From the NCBI GenBank assembly GCA_963795485.1, contig CAWCIL010000001.1:1-64000 (forward strand): a stretch of 64,000 bases of DNA, given 5' to 3'. The stretch is from AP-15 sp963795485 (GTDB lineage Bacteria; Pseudomonadota; Alphaproteobacteria; ATCC43930; CGMCC-115725). The position numbers and the translations under genes are program-made. The notes beneath the pieces are model-generated. The model saw nothing but the letters and a program-made list of their open reading frames with translations. It was not told the DNA's origin and made no database searches. Shown piece by piece: positions 29,575 through 41,335 of the stretch (positions are counted from its first letter, which is position 1; every line of letters starts with the position of its first letter).

Positions 29575-30123
29575 GTGCCGGCCACAGAGATCCCAGCCCG
29601 AAAAATCGAGGTGCGGAGATTGCTGCCGGCGGATGCGGCGCTCTATCGCCAAATCCGGCTCGAGGCGCTGGAGCGGAACCCGGAAGCCTTCGGCAGCACC
29701 TTTGCGGCGGAAAGCGCCGAGCCCGTCTCATGGTTCGCCCAACGCCTCGAACGCGCGCCGGTATTCGCCGCATTTCGCGGCGCCGATTTGCTCGGCATCG
29801 CCGGGTTTTTTCCGAGGCAAGGCCGGAAAGAGGCTCACAAAGGCGTGCTGGTGGGCATGTATGTTCGGCCGCAGGCAAGGAGGGCCGGCGTCGGCCGGTG
29901 GCTGGTCGCAGCAGTCACGGACCATGCGCGGGGGCAAGTCGAGATACTCCAGTTGAGCGTCGTCACCGACAACGCGCCGGCAAAGCGCCTATATGAGAGC
30001 TTCGGTTTCATCGAATACGGCGTCGAGAAGAATTCCTTGAAACAGAACGGGCGCTATTGGGACGAGGCGCTGATGGCCAAGCCGCTGGTGCCGCTGCCGA
30101 CGGCGCAGAAGCCGCCACCATGA
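29575..30123 (+). CDS. GNAT-family N-acetyltransferase
   Basis: A 182-residue GNAT protein. The acetyl-CoA-binding motif A reads VGMYVRPQARRAGVGRWLVA, and motif B is NAPAKRLYESFGF. The GTG start at 29575 follows the pseudouridine synthase stop at once, and the stop overlaps the purB start (ATGA at 30120), so these genes are read together. Close family members acetylate small amines or ribosomal-protein N-termini; the substrate is unknown. The frame is intact. Confidence 0.82.
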   Translation: MPATEIPARKIEVRRLLPADAALYRQIRLEALERNPEAFGSTFAAESAEPVSWFAQRLERAPVFAAFRGADLLGIAGFFPRQGRKEAHKGVLVGMYVRPQARRAGVGRWLVAAVTDHARGQVEILQLSVVTDNAPAKRLYESFGFIEYGVEKNSLKQNGRYWDEALMAKPLVPLPTAQKPPP

Positions 30124-31413
30124 TCCCGCGCTACAGCCGCCCGCAGATGACCCGGATCTGGGAGCCGGAAAACCGCTTCCGGATCTGGCTCGAGATCGAG
30201 GCCCATGCCTGCGACGCGCAGGCTGGCCTCGGGGTTATCCCTGAGAGCGCGGCGCGGGCAGTCCGGGAGCACGGCGCCTTCGATATCGAACGCATCGACG
30301 AGATCGAGCGCGAGACGCATCACGACGTGATCGCGTTCCTGACCAACCTCGCCGAACATGTCGGCCCCGAGGCGCGGTTCGTGCATCAGGGCATGACCTC
30401 GAGCGACGTGCTCGACACCGCTTTTGCGGTGCAGCTGAAGGACGCGGCGGATCTGCTGCTGGCCGATCTCGATGCGCTGTTGGCGGCGCTGAAGCGGCGC
30501 GCCCTCGAGCATAAATACACGCCGACCATCGGCCGCAGCCACGGCATCCATGCCGAGCCGACCACCTTCGGTCTCAAGCTCGCCGGGCACTGGGCCGAAT
30601 TCGCCCGGGACCGCGACCGGCTCGTGGCCGCGCGCAAGGAAATCGCGACTTGTGCAATCTCAGGCGCGGTCGGCACCTTTGCCAACATCGACCCCGCGGT
30701 CGAGGCCTATGTCGCCAAGCAGCTCGGGCTCGAACCCGAGCCGATCTCGACCCAAGTGATCCCGCGCGACCGGCACGCGCAGTATTTCATGACCCTGGCG
30801 CTGATCGCCGCCGGCATCGAGCGGTTGGCGACCGAGATCCGCCACCTGCAGCGCACGCGAACTCCGCGAAGCCGAGGAATATTTCGCGCCCGGGCAAAAA
30901 GGCTCCTCGGCGATGCCGCACAAGCGCAACCCGGTTCTGTCAGAGAATCTGACCGGGCTCGCCCGGCTGGTGCGCGCGACCGTGACGCCGGCGCTCGAAA
31001 ACGTGGCGCTGTGGCACGAGCGAGACATCTCGCATTCCTCGGTCGAGCGCGTGATCGCGCCCGATGCGACAATCGCCCTCGATTTCGCATTGGCGCGGCT
31101 GAGCGGGCTCGTCGACCGGCTGGTGGTCTATCCCGAGCGGATGCGCGAGAACCTCGAATCACTGGGCGGGCTCGTCGATTCCCAACGCGTGCTGCTCGCC
31201 CTGACGCAGGCCGGGATGAGCCGCGAGGACGCCTATGCCGCCGTTCAGCGGCACGCGATGGCTGCCTGGCGCGGCGAAGGCCATTTCGCCGACCGGCTCA
31301 AGGCCGACCCCGAAATCGGCCGCCATCTCTCGGTGCGGACGATCGACCAGCTGTTCGACGCCGCTTATCACCTCAAACACGTCGACACGATCTTCCGCCG
31401 CGTTTTCGGCTGA
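30120..31413 (+). CDS. purB: Adenylosuccinate lyase (one frameshift)
   Basis: PurB acts twice in purine synthesis, splitting SAICAR and adenylosuccinate to release fumarate. The N-terminus MIPRYSRPQMTRIWEPENRF, the HQGMTSSDVLDTA block and the signature GSSAMPHKRNPVLSENLTG are all present. A single extra base near 30857 (gcgcacgcgaac) breaks the frame shortly before the signature; removing it gives about 431 residues. PurB is normally essential, so this shift is probably a sequencing error. It overlaps the GNAT gene by four bases. Confidence 0.88.
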
Positions 31414-31437
31414 ATAGCCAGGTCACAGGAGGAGCTG

Positions 31438-32320
31438 ATGAGTTCGTTACGCAGCCGCAACGGCCCTCGCCTCAAATATGCCGCCGACGAGGGCGGGCCC
31501 TACGACACGATCACGGTCGACAAGCTGACGCCGATCATCGGCGGCGAAGTCGGCGGCGTCGATCTGGCGAAACCGCTCGGCAATCGCACCCTCGACGAGC
31601 TGCATCGCGCGCTTGCCGAGAACTCAGTGATCTTCTTTCGCGACCAGCATTTGACCGAGGACCAGCATCTCGCTTTCGGCCGGCTGTTCGGCGATCTGCA
31701 CATCCATCCGGCCGCACCCTCGGCGCCGGGCAAGCCCGAATTGATGATCATCCACGCTGACAAGGACAGCCCACGCGCCAACGGCGAAGGCTGGCACAGC
31801 GACGTGTCGTGCGATCCCGAGCCGCCGATGGGCAGCATCCTCTACATCCGCAAATGCCCACCCAATGGCGGCGACACGCTGTTCGCCAGCATGTATGCCG
31901 CCTATGACGCGCTGTCGCGACCGGATGAAGAATTATCTCGACGGGTTGACCGCCGAGCATACCGGCGAGCACTATCGCGGCCAATACGCGAATTACGGCA
32001 TCGCGGACAAGCCGAGAGATACCCGCGTGCCGATCACCCGATCGTGCGCACCCATCCGGTGACCGGCAAGAAGGCGCTCTACGTCAACAAGGGGTTCACC
32101 CGCCACATTCACGGCATTCCGCGTCGACGAGAGCGAGGGCATCCTGCGCTATCTCTACGAGCACATGGCGAACCCGCTGTTCCAATGCCGCTTTCACTGG
32201 CAGGAGAATTCGATCGCCTTCTGGGACAATCGCTGCGTCCAGCACCACGCGATGTGGGATTACTGGCCGCACACCCGCTCCGGCCACCGGGTCACGGTCA
32301 AGGGCGACCGGCCGGTGTAA
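31438..32320 (+). CDS. TauD/TfdA family dioxygenase (frameshifted)
   Basis: An iron/2-oxoglutarate dioxygenase. The iron ligands His-x-Asp are in GEGWHSDVS, and the distal His is expected in HHAMWDYWPHTRSGHRVTV, where the Arg for 2-oxoglutarate also lies. The N-terminal block is LTPIIGGEVGGVDLAKPLGN. Three one-base shifts lie near 31923, 32026 and 32122; two are +1. Corrected length is about 293 residues, ending GDRPV. Such enzymes cleave taurine, sulfonates or aryloxy acids; the substrate is unknown. It sits between purB and DUF1476. Confidence 0.78.
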
Positions 32321-32350
32321 AGACCGTAAAGACGCCGGTGTGAAGAGGCC

Positions 32351-32672
32351 TTATTCGTTCGTCAGCTGCTGCTTGGCCTGTTCGGCGAAGTGCTCGAGCT
32401 CGAAGCTGATGCGGGCCGGGGTGATGCTCGGGTCCTGGGCGGCGAGATCGGCGAGGAGCTTGTCGAGGACGCGCTGGTCGCCGCCGGCCTGGAACTGCGT
32501 CGGCGACGATGTCCCTGGCGTAGGCTTCCGCCGCGTCGTCGTCGAGGCCGAGATGCTGCGCCGCCCACAGCCCCAGCATCCGGTTGCGGCGGGCGGTGGC
32601 CTTGAACCGGAGCTCCTCGTCGTGCTTGAACCGGTTCTCGAACTCCCTCTCGCGGTCGGCAAAGGTGGTCAT
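32351..32672 (-). CDS. DUF1476 / F1-ATPase inhibitor zeta subunit (frameshifted)
   Basis: A small helical protein of the DUF1476 family; the Paracoccus member is the zeta inhibitor of F1F0-ATP synthase. It starts TTFADREREFENRFKHDEEL, continues RNRMLGLWAAQHLGLDDDAA and, after a one-base shift near 32500, ends DLAAQDPSITPARISFELEH and a short tail. Corrected length is about 106 residues, as expected. In many alphaproteobacteria it lies next to purC and purS; here purS is 950 bases away and purC is missing. Confidence 0.8.
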
Positions 32673-32794
32673 CGTCCTCTCACCCGAGCTGTACGGCGCT
32701 GCGCAATGGTTGCCTTCCGACGATATGGCGCGGCAAATCTAGCGGTCGCAAGCCGGGAATGTCAGAATATTCGAGCGGAATTCTCGGGGACCGA

Positions 32795-33547
32795 ATGTGC
32801 ACCGTGGTGATCCTGCGCCGGCCGGACCATCGCTTGGCCGGTCATCCTCGGCGCCAATCGCGACGAGATGATCGACCGGGCCGTGGCTGCCGCCCGCTCG
32901 GCATTGGCCGGACCGGCCCGAGGTGGTGGCTGGGCTCGACGTGCTGGCCGGCGGGTCGTGGCTCGGGATCAACGATTGGGGTGTCGTCGCCGCGGTGCTG
33001 AACCGGACCGGCTCGCTCGGGCCCGCTGCCCGGCCGGCGATCGCGCGGCGAATTGGTGCTGGAAGCGCTCGACCATGCCGATGCCGTCGCCGCGGCCGAG
33101 GCCTTGTCATTTCTCGACCCTACTTCCTACCGCAGCTTCAACCTGATCGTCGCCGACGAGCGCGACGGGTTTTGGCTGCGTCATGCCGACGGCGCGCGGA
33201 TCGAGGTCCGCCCGCTGAAGGAGGGGCTGTCCCTGATCGCTGCCGGCGATGTCGACGATCTCGGCACCAGGCGCATCGAGCTGGCGATGCCGGCCTTTCG
33301 CGAATGGCCGGCGCCTGATCCCGACCGCGGCGATTGGGCCGGGTGGGAGTCGCTGCTCGGCAGCACCCGCGCCCCGCCAGGCGAGCCGGCGAGTGCCGCG
33401 ATGCGGTTTCGCACCGACGGCTACGGCACCGTATCGAGCGCGCTGATCGCGTTGCCCGCGAGCGACGGGTCCGATCGCCGGGCCCTCTTCCGCTTTGCAG
33501 GATGGCAGCCCGAGACGACGCCGTGGCGGGACGTGGGCTCCGGATGA
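32795..33547 (+). CDS. NRDE/TANGO2 family protein (three frameshifts)
   Basis: The start MCTVVILRRPDH and, after correction, LGANRDEM give the family its NRDE name. Further on are GGSWLGINDWGVVAAVLNR and SYRSFNLIVADERDGFWLRH. Three +1 shifts (near 32835, 32880 and 33030) each move the frame by one, and together they account for the three frames seen. Corrected length is about 250 residues. TANGO2-like proteins have been tied to heme or lipid handling, but the bacterial role is unclear. It lies divergent to DUF1476 and upstream of purS. Confidence 0.78.
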
Positions 33548-33623
33548 GGTGCCGGCCGGGATTGTTCGCCGGCCTCCGCCCCGCCATATCGGAGGCGAGG
33601 TCACCCTGCCGGCGGTCATCGCC

Positions 33624-33899
33624 ATGAAAGCGCGTGTGCGCGTCACCCTCAAACCCGGCGTGCTCGACCCGCAAGGCAAGGCGATCGGCAACGCGCTCGC
33701 ATCTTTGGGGTATGCCGGCATCGGCGAAGTGCGGCAGGGCAAGCTGATCGAAGTCGATCTCTCCGAAACCGACATGGCCCGCGCCCGCGTGCAGCTCGAG
33801 GCTATGTGCCAGGAATTGCTCGCCAATCCGGTCATCGAAGACTACACGATTGAAATCATGCCGAGTGGAGCCGCGGACGTTCCGCCAAAGTCTCCCTGA
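33624..33899 (+). CDS. purS: Phosphoribosylformylglycinamidine synthase subunit PurS
   Basis: A 91-residue PurS, the small structural subunit of the three-part FGAM synthase (with PurQ and PurL). It reads KARVRVTLKPGVLDPQGKAI, LGYAGIGEVRQGKLIEVDL and CQELLANPVIEDYTIEI, the full family pattern, plus a short extra tail. PurQ is 376 bases downstream rather than adjacent, because a decayed receiver-domain fragment lies between. The frame is intact. Confidence 0.92.
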   Translation: MKARVRVTLKPGVLDPQGKAIGNALASLGYAGIGEVRQGKLIEVDLSETDMARARVQLEAMCQELLANPVIEDYTIEIMPSGAADVPPKSP

Positions 33900-33908
33900 G
33901 CTTTTCTC

Positions 33909-34098
33909 TCATACTGGCGCCCTATAGGGCTTGGCGAGAAACGGGAATTCCGCGCCGCCCGAAAGCGCCTCTCGCACCGCGTCGGCATAGCCCGAGGTCA
34001 ACGATACCTTCAACCCGGGCCGCAGCCGCGTCGCCGCATGGGCGAGGTCGATGCCGCTCATTCCGGCCGGCATGACGAATCCACCGATACCTCTTTAG
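33909..34098 (-). pseudogene. Remnant of a response-regulator receiver domain
   Basis: On the minus strand the gap between purS and purQ encodes FVMPAGMSGIDLAHAATRLR, PGLKVSLTSGYADAVREA and EFPFLAKPYRAPV, then a stop at 33909. This is the second half of a receiver domain of the type found at the end of hybrid histidine kinases, with the switch Thr/Ser (LTSGY) and conserved Lys (LAKPY). The phospho-acceptor half and any kinase are missing, and nothing upstream continues the frame. It is a gene fragment left in the pur locus. Confidence 0.65.
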
Positions 34099-34275
34099 AA
34101 TTCACTGATAGCTCTTTTGAGTAGCCCCGAGTTTCGGACAGCGTCGAGCCAGCCGCAACCTGTCGGCCGCGCGCACCCCGGCGCAAGACCAACTGGGGCG
34201 ACGCGCCAGGGTTCCATTGCTTGAACCATTGGGTTCCGCAGAGTATTTGACCGCCATGATCGCCGAGGCATGCTC

Positions 34276-34965
34276 ATGAAGGCCGCTGTCATCATTTTTC
34301 CCGGCTCGAACCGCGAGCAGGACGTCTGCATGGCGCTGAAGCGGGCGACCGGGCATGAGCCGGCTCGGGTCTGGCATCGCGAGGCAAGCCTGCCCCAAAC
34401 CGACCTGATCGTATTGCCCGGCGGCTTTGCCTATGGCGATTACTTGCGCTGCGGGGCAATGGCGGCGCATTCGCCGATCATGCGCGAAGTGCGCGCGAGG
34501 GCCGATCGGGGGACGCCGGTGCTTGGCATCTGCAACGGGTTTCAGATCCTGACCGAGGCCGGGATCTTGCCGGGCGCGCTGCTGCCGAACCGCTCCCTGC
34601 GCTTCGTTTGCCGCGACATTCATCTGCGCGTCGAGAATAGCCAGACGATCTTTACCTGCGGCTACGCGGCTGGGCAGACGGTCCGGGTGGCGACGGCGCA
34701 CCACGACGGCAGCTACACCGCCGACCCCGACACCCTCGATCGGCTCGAAGGCGAGGGCCGCGTCGCCTTTCGCTATTGCGCCGCCGACGGCAGCCTCGAC
34801 GACACCGAAAACTTCAACGGCTCGGCGCGCGCGATCGCCGGCATCTTCAACGACAGCCGAACCGTGCTCGGCTTGATGCCGCATCCCGAAAACGCCACCG
34901 ACCCGCTCCTGGGCGGCACCGACGGCCAGGCTTTCTTCGCCGGTCTGGCGAACGCACTGAAATGA
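34276..34965 (+). CDS. purQ: Phosphoribosylformylglycinamidine synthase subunit PurQ (glutaminase)
   Basis: A 229-residue class I glutamine amidotransferase that supplies ammonia to PurL. The nucleophile elbow is GTPVLGICNGFQILTEAGIL with the catalytic Cys, and the His-x-Glu pair is in LGLMPHPENATDP. The start KAAVIIFPGSNREQDV is typical of PurQ. Two ATGs lie six bases apart (34270, 34276). The downstream gene should be purL but is separated by 1.2 kb of low-GC DNA. The frame is intact. Confidence 0.93.
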   Translation: MKAAVIIFPGSNREQDVCMALKRATGHEPARVWHREASLPQTDLIVLPGGFAYGDYLRCGAMAAHSPIMREVRARADRGTPVLGICNGFQILTEAGILPGALLPNRSLRFVCRDIHLRVENSQTIFTCGYAAGQTVRVATAHHDGSYTADPDTLDRLEGEGRVAFRYCAADGSLDDTENFNGSARAIAGIFNDSRTVLGLMPHPENATDPLLGGTDGQAFFAGLANALK

Positions 34966-35424
34966 CATTGCAATAGCGGCTGTGCGGAACCGCAATTACC
35001 TCCGCTCGGTGAGAGGGCGTTGAAGCGCGGATCGACGATAATGGGAACGGCCTTATGCAGCGAGACCAAATGCCGCATAGCGAGCAGATCGATTGCGCAG
35101 AGGTCATGTTTGGCTTCGGCGACTTGCTTCAGAAAGCATGGAGAGATGATCACTAGAATAATTGTTGGTAAATCGGAAAAGGCGCGCTTCGACGCTTTCC
35201 TACGCTTGGGCCTACTTGATGAGGTCTGGAGGGTGAAGGAACGTTCCGCAAGTCTCAGTGAGTCTTGGAGACCGAGACGTTGAAGATTTGCACTTACAGC
35301 GATTGCGAGATTGTCGCGTCTCGCTATCGCAATGTACCCGCATGACCGGCTCAGCGGTAATTGGCGGACGGCAGCCTGTGACTGGCGAGCAGCCAGACGC
35401 TGGCGTGGTGGGTTAATCGCGAAG
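34966..35424. other. Low-GC region after purQ without a recognised gene
   Basis: The base composition drops sharply from here to 36.1 kb, which marks inserted DNA. A plus-strand frame from ATG 35145 (MITRIIVGKSEKARFDAFLR ..., 45 residues, ending at 35283) and a long minus-strand frame are both possible but match no family I know. I cannot support a gene here. Confidence 0.35.
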
Positions 35425-36025
35425 ATGCGCGTCTCTCGGATCGTCTCCGTAGCCCTCGCCTCGATGAGTGCGGTGCGTCTCCATCGTGGGCTCAGGCACA
35501 AAGCGTCCAAGTGCCCGCAGAGCAGAGGCGAACTCACCAATCTTCTATCGAAATACAATAGTCTCCACGACGGTGCCCCAAACGACATACAACGTGACAA
35601 GATAGATGCCGAGTTCAGGAGAAGAATTTTGCGCCAGGATACCGAAGGGTGACGTATCTGGGTGGGTAGGCGAGGTCGGTTCTATTGACGACCGTACTCC
35701 TGATAAGGGGATACACCTAGATCTAGCTGTAGACACTTACAATCTAAGAAGTGGTGGGATCGGTATTGAGCTATCTTTGGGCAACTACTACGCATACGGC
35801 ATTAGCAGCGATGATACCCAACCGCATCCACCAACGATAATTCGAGCCGGGTCACCGCTTTATAATGCGGTATCCAGCCTCAGGAATGGAGACACCGTTC
35901 GGTTCAGCGCGACCTTTATTCCTTATTCTTCTGCACAGGCATGCTACGACAACAACACGACGTATTTCTCTCTTGTTCGTTTCACCGACGTTCAGCGGAT
36001 CGGCTGGAACATTCGATTAGATTAA
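35425..36025 (+). pseudogene. Low-GC secreted hypothetical protein, frameshifted
   Basis: ATG 35425 opens MRVSRIVSVALASMSA, the start of a signal peptide. Shifting one frame near 35487 gives ASPSWAQAQSVQ, a good cleavage region. The body continues LTNLLSKYNSLHDGAPNDIQ and, after an extra base near 35627, CARIPKGDVSGWVGEVGSID to the stop at 36025 (FTDVQRIGWNIRLD). The second half has the look of a beta-rich exported domain. Base use is far more AT-rich than the pur genes on both sides. Not recognised; either foreign DNA or an orphan gene with two indels. Confidence 0.5.
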
Positions 36026-36187
36026 CGAGGTCAAATGTGGCGCATCTACCGAACCTCTATACTGCTTTTAGCAGCGTGAGCACTCTCTCAGCAGAGTCAG
36101 CGGATGCCCAGAATATAGCGCGGATGATCGCTTTTGATGGGCGAGCCGCTCCCGGAAACGGGGGAAAAATTGATTGCGAACCCTCCG

Positions 36188-38392
<2,205 letters not shown>

Positions 38393-38410
38393 GCGAGGGG
38401 ATATCGGGCG

Positions 38411-38647
38411 ATGGCGATGGACGCGGCGATGATCGAGCGGCTGATCAAGGAAAGCCTCCCCGATGCGCGGGTGTCGATCGAGGATTTGCGAGGCGACGGC
38501 GACCATTACGCGGCCCATGTCGTCTCCGGCGCATTCCGCGGCAAGACCCGGGTCCAGCAGCATCAGATGGTGTACCAGGCGTTGCGCGGCCGGATGGGCA
38601 ACGAGCTGCACGCGCTCGCCCTGCAGACCGGCGAGCCCGAGGATTGA
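38411..38647 (+). CDS. BolA family protein
   Basis: A 78-residue BolA-like protein: MIERLIKESLPDARVSIEDL, then HYAAHVVSGAFRGKTRVQQH with the conserved His, and HQMVYQALRGRMGNELHALA. It sits between purL and the monothiol glutaredoxin gene, the usual place in alphaproteobacteria. BolA and a CGFS glutaredoxin form a [2Fe-2S]-bridged complex used in iron-sulfur handling, so the two neighbours probably work together. Confidence 0.9.
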   Translation: MAMDAAMIERLIKESLPDARVSIEDLRGDGDHYAAHVVSGAFRGKTRVQQHQMVYQALRGRMGNELHALALQTGEPED

Positions 38648-38706
38648 CCCCGAGGGTTGAGCCCGGGCCCATCAGCAAATTCTCTCCGAAACCGAGGACG
38701 AACATC

Positions 38707-39039
38707 ATGGACAACGTCGTTCAAGAGCGCATCCGCAACGAGATCACCGAGACGCCGGTCGTGCTCTTCATGAAAGGCACGCCGGTCTTCCCGCAATGCG
38801 GGTTTTCCGCGGCGGTGGTGCAGATCCTGAGCCATCTCGGAGTCAAGTTCAAAGGGGTCAACGTGCTCGCCGACCCACAGGTCCGCCAGGGTATCAAGGA
38901 ATTCTCGAGCTGGCCGACGATCCCGCAGCTCTATGTCAAGGGCGAGTTTGTCGGCGGCTGCGACATTATCCGCGAGATGTATGAAACGGGCGAATTGCAG
39001 CAGGTGCTCGAAGAGAAGGGCGTCCCGGTCCGCGCCTGA
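38707..39039 (+). CDS. grxD: Monothiol glutaredoxin, Grx4/GrxD type
   Basis: A 110-residue CGFS-type glutaredoxin: TPVVLFMKGTPVFPQCGFSA, then SSWPTIPQLYVKGEFVGGCD. The single active-site Cys of CGFS and the glutathione-binding WPTIPQLY and GGCD stretches allow it to carry a [2Fe-2S] cluster shared with glutathione and BolA. It follows the BolA gene by 59 bases. Cytoplasmic. The frame is intact. Confidence 0.92.
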   Translation: MDNVVQERIRNEITETPVVLFMKGTPVFPQCGFSAAVVQILSHLGVKFKGVNVLADPQVRQGIKEFSSWPTIPQLYVKGEFVGGCDIIREMYETGELQQVLEEKGVPVRA

Positions 39040-39046
39040 CTTCGAC

Positions 39047-39970
39047 TCAGTCGGCAGGATTGCCGGCGGGAGCGGCGGAGCTGAGCCGCGCCGGGTCGAG
39101 CCGGAAGATCAGCGGAAAGAATGGGTAGCGCAGCGGCTGGTGGCGGGCGCCCGCCTCGGAGACGCACCACAACCGCCCGTCCTTGTCAAAGGCGATGCCC
39201 TCGGTGCCGCCCGGCACTGCGAAGCGCTGTTCGGGATGCCCGGTGATGGGATTGAGCCGGTCCAGCGCACCCCAGCCGAGGTCGCTGCGCGCAATCCACA
39301 ACTCGTCGAACCGCCCGATCGCACCGCCCTGCCCGTAGCTCGGAATCGGCGCGATTGCCGAGGCTGCATCGGCGCTCAGCGTCGCGCCGTTTTGCAGCGC
39401 TTCGAGGACCGCGAGATCGAATTTGAAGATTTTCGCCGGCCGGTCTTCCTCATAGTCGCCGATCCAGATCGCGCCGTCGCCTGAAACCGCGAACGCGCCC
39501 TTGAGCCCGCTGCCTAGCGGAAACGCACGGAGTTTCGGGAGAGGGCCCGTGAAAGCGCGGTCGAGATCGGCCTCGAATAGGGTGTGCGTATCGACGATGA
39601 ACAGCTTGCCATCGCCGGCATAGGCTAGGCCGCCGGCGTGACCGCAGGGCGACGGCACCGCAAAATGCCCGGTCTCACGGCCGGTTTCGGGATCGATGCG
39701 AAACACCCGGCACGGGCCCCGGTTCTGCCAAGTCCCGAGGCTTCGGTAGCCGGAGACAAACAGGCTGCCGCCGGCGACCGCCAGCCCTTGCGGGTCCCAG
39801 CCATCGTCCAACCCCGGCATCCAGATAAGCCGGTCCATCGCTGCCAAATTCGGGATTTCACCTGTCGCCGCCGGCCCATAGCCAGGCCTTTGCCCGAGGA
39901 TCGAGCGGTCGATCTGTGGCCGCGCAGGCGAGATGCCGCAGGCCGCGATCACGGTGAAGGCGACGATCAT
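39047..39970 (-). CDS. SMP-30/gluconolactonase-like putative lipoprotein
   Basis: A 307-residue beta-propeller protein convergent with grxD (7-base gap). From ATG 39970 it begins MIVAFTVIAACGIS, a short hydrophobic stretch ending in a lipobox-like IAAC. Propeller blades are DGWDPQGLAVAGGSLFVSGY, HAGGLAYAGDGKLFIVDTHT and GGTEGIAFDKDGRLWCVSEA. Family members are lactonases or sugar-binding propellers; metal ligands are not clear, so catalysis is uncertain. The longer upstream frame is not convincing. Confidence 0.7.
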   Translation of the reverse strand: MIVAFTVIAACGISPARPQIDRSILGQRPGYGPAATGEIPNLAAMDRLIWMPGLDDGWDPQGLAVAGGSLFVSGYRSLGTWQNRGPCRVFRIDPETGRETGHFAVPSPCGHAGGLAYAGDGKLFIVDTHTLFEADLDRAFTGPLPKLRAFPLGSGLKGAFAVSGDGAIWIGDYEEDRPAKIFKFDLAVLEALQNGATLSADAASAIAPIPSYGQGGAIGRFDELWIARSDLGWGALDRLNPITGHPEQRFAVPGGTEGIAFDKDGRLWCVSEAGARHQPLRYPFFPLIFRLDPARLSSAAPAGNPAD

Positions 39971-40420
39971 CCGCGCCAAGCGGGTCGCCGATCGTATGGT
40001 GCGAATTTCAGCTCCCAGCCGCTCTGCGCAGTGGCCCGGCCCAGGATACCCGGTGTCGCGGGTGAAATGGGGACCAACCTCGCCCCAACAGGGACGAACA
40101 TTGGGACAAATCATGGCGAGGGCGGCCCGCGAGCGGCCGGCGGTTCACCGCTTTCTGCGAATCGACACCGATTTGACGGGCCGCGCACACCAGCCACGCC
40201 CGCCTTTGCCGCTTTAGACCGCGTTCGGCGCGAATATGCATGCTGCTCTTGCGCGCAATCGTAAAGATCGGGCGGTTTTTTGCCTCTCCCTTTAAGAAAG
40301 TTCGTGTTTCTGCTCCCGACCTGAGGTTCTATCGCCTCGTTAACGAACATTGACGGGGGTGCGGCAGGGGACCGTTTGCCAAACGGACGTCGCGCCATCA
40401 TTCAGCCGGGGGGCAAATCA
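39971..40420. other. Intergenic region between propeller and CHAP genes
   Basis: No gene recognised. The second half is AT-richer, includes cgggcggttttttgcc (40269-40284), and is the likely promoter region for the CHAP gene or for the divergent lipoprotein. A repeated ggggacc/ggacgaa pattern near 40070-40110 has no clear meaning. Confidence 0.3.
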
Positions 40421-41239
40421 ATGCGGGCGAAGGTCGGCTGGGGCCTCGTATGGGGCGCCGTTATGGTCACGTTGATGATGCTGCCGTCGCGTCGTGCTGC
40501 GGCCGGCAATTGCGCGCTTTTTGTGCGCGCCCAAACTGGCGTCGATCTTTACGGCGCCGCCGGCGGCTGGTGGGACGAGGCGGCGAGCCGCTATTGGCGC
40601 GGCCGTATCCCGCAAGCGGGTGCCATCCTGGTGTTCAAGCGAACCGGCGCCATACCTTCCGGCCATGTCGCGGTCGTAGCCCAGGTGGTCGGCCCGCGCG
40701 AGATCGTCGTCGACCAGGCCAACTGGTATCATGGGATGGTCACCCGCGACGTGCCGGTAGTCGACGAATCGCCGGCCAACGACTGGACGAATGTCGCGGT
40801 CATGGATCTGGGTTCGGGGAAATACGGCCGCGATTACTCGAGCTACGGTTTTGTCTACCCGCAAACCGGCCTGCGCGGGGTCGTCGCGAGGGAGGGCGCG
40901 AACGGCGATGATGGTTATCCGGCCGCCGTGCCGGCCGCTTACGACCCGAACCCGCGTTTCGGCGTGTTTCATGCGATCGTCGCGGCTAATGATGACAACC
41001 GGCGCAGGTATGCCCGACGCCGAACCACGGGGCGCGGATCGCAGCGCAGAAGGCCGCCGGCGCAGATGCTGCACACCGCCGGCGCCGCTGATCGGTCCAC
41101 CGGCCACGCTTATTCCTTTGCTCGCCTGCATCCGGCCGCGCATGCCCGAAGCCTCTCGGTGCACGCCGAGCCCGCCCGATATCCCGCCCACGTCCCGGCG
41201 ACGCCGCGGGCCGAGGCCAAGCGACATCAGCGGACATAG
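40421..41239 (+). CDS. CHAP-domain peptidoglycan hydrolase-like exported protein
   Basis: A 272-residue protein with a signal segment (GLVWGAVMVTLMMLPS, cleavage near AAAGNC) followed by a CHAP domain. The catalytic Cys is in NCALFVRAQTGVDLYG, and the His in IPSGHVAVVAQVVG, followed by REIVVDQANWYHG. CHAP enzymes cut peptide cross-links in peptidoglycan. After residue 190 the sequence becomes a low-complexity, Arg/His-rich tail of about 80 residues with no known domain; part of this could be a frameshifted end. Stand-alone gene. Confidence 0.78.
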   Translation: MRAKVGWGLVWGAVMVTLMMLPSRRAAAGNCALFVRAQTGVDLYGAAGGWWDEAASRYWRGRIPQAGAILVFKRTGAIPSGHVAVVAQVVGPREIVVDQANWYHGMVTRDVPVVDESPANDWTNVAVMDLGSGKYGRDYSSYGFVYPQTGLRGVVAREGANGDDGYPAAVPAAYDPNPRFGVFHAIVAANDDNRRRYARRRTTGRGSQRRRPPAQMLHTAGAADRSTGHAYSFARLHPAAHARSLSVHAEPARYPAHVPATPRAEAKRHQRT

Positions 41240-41335
41240 CCCCCCGGCGGCGGCACCCGAGGCGAGGCACGGCCGGTTGACAGCGGCGGTGCCGGCGGGC
41301 CTATGCTCGCACGTCCGCCGCGCACGAGGGGAACC

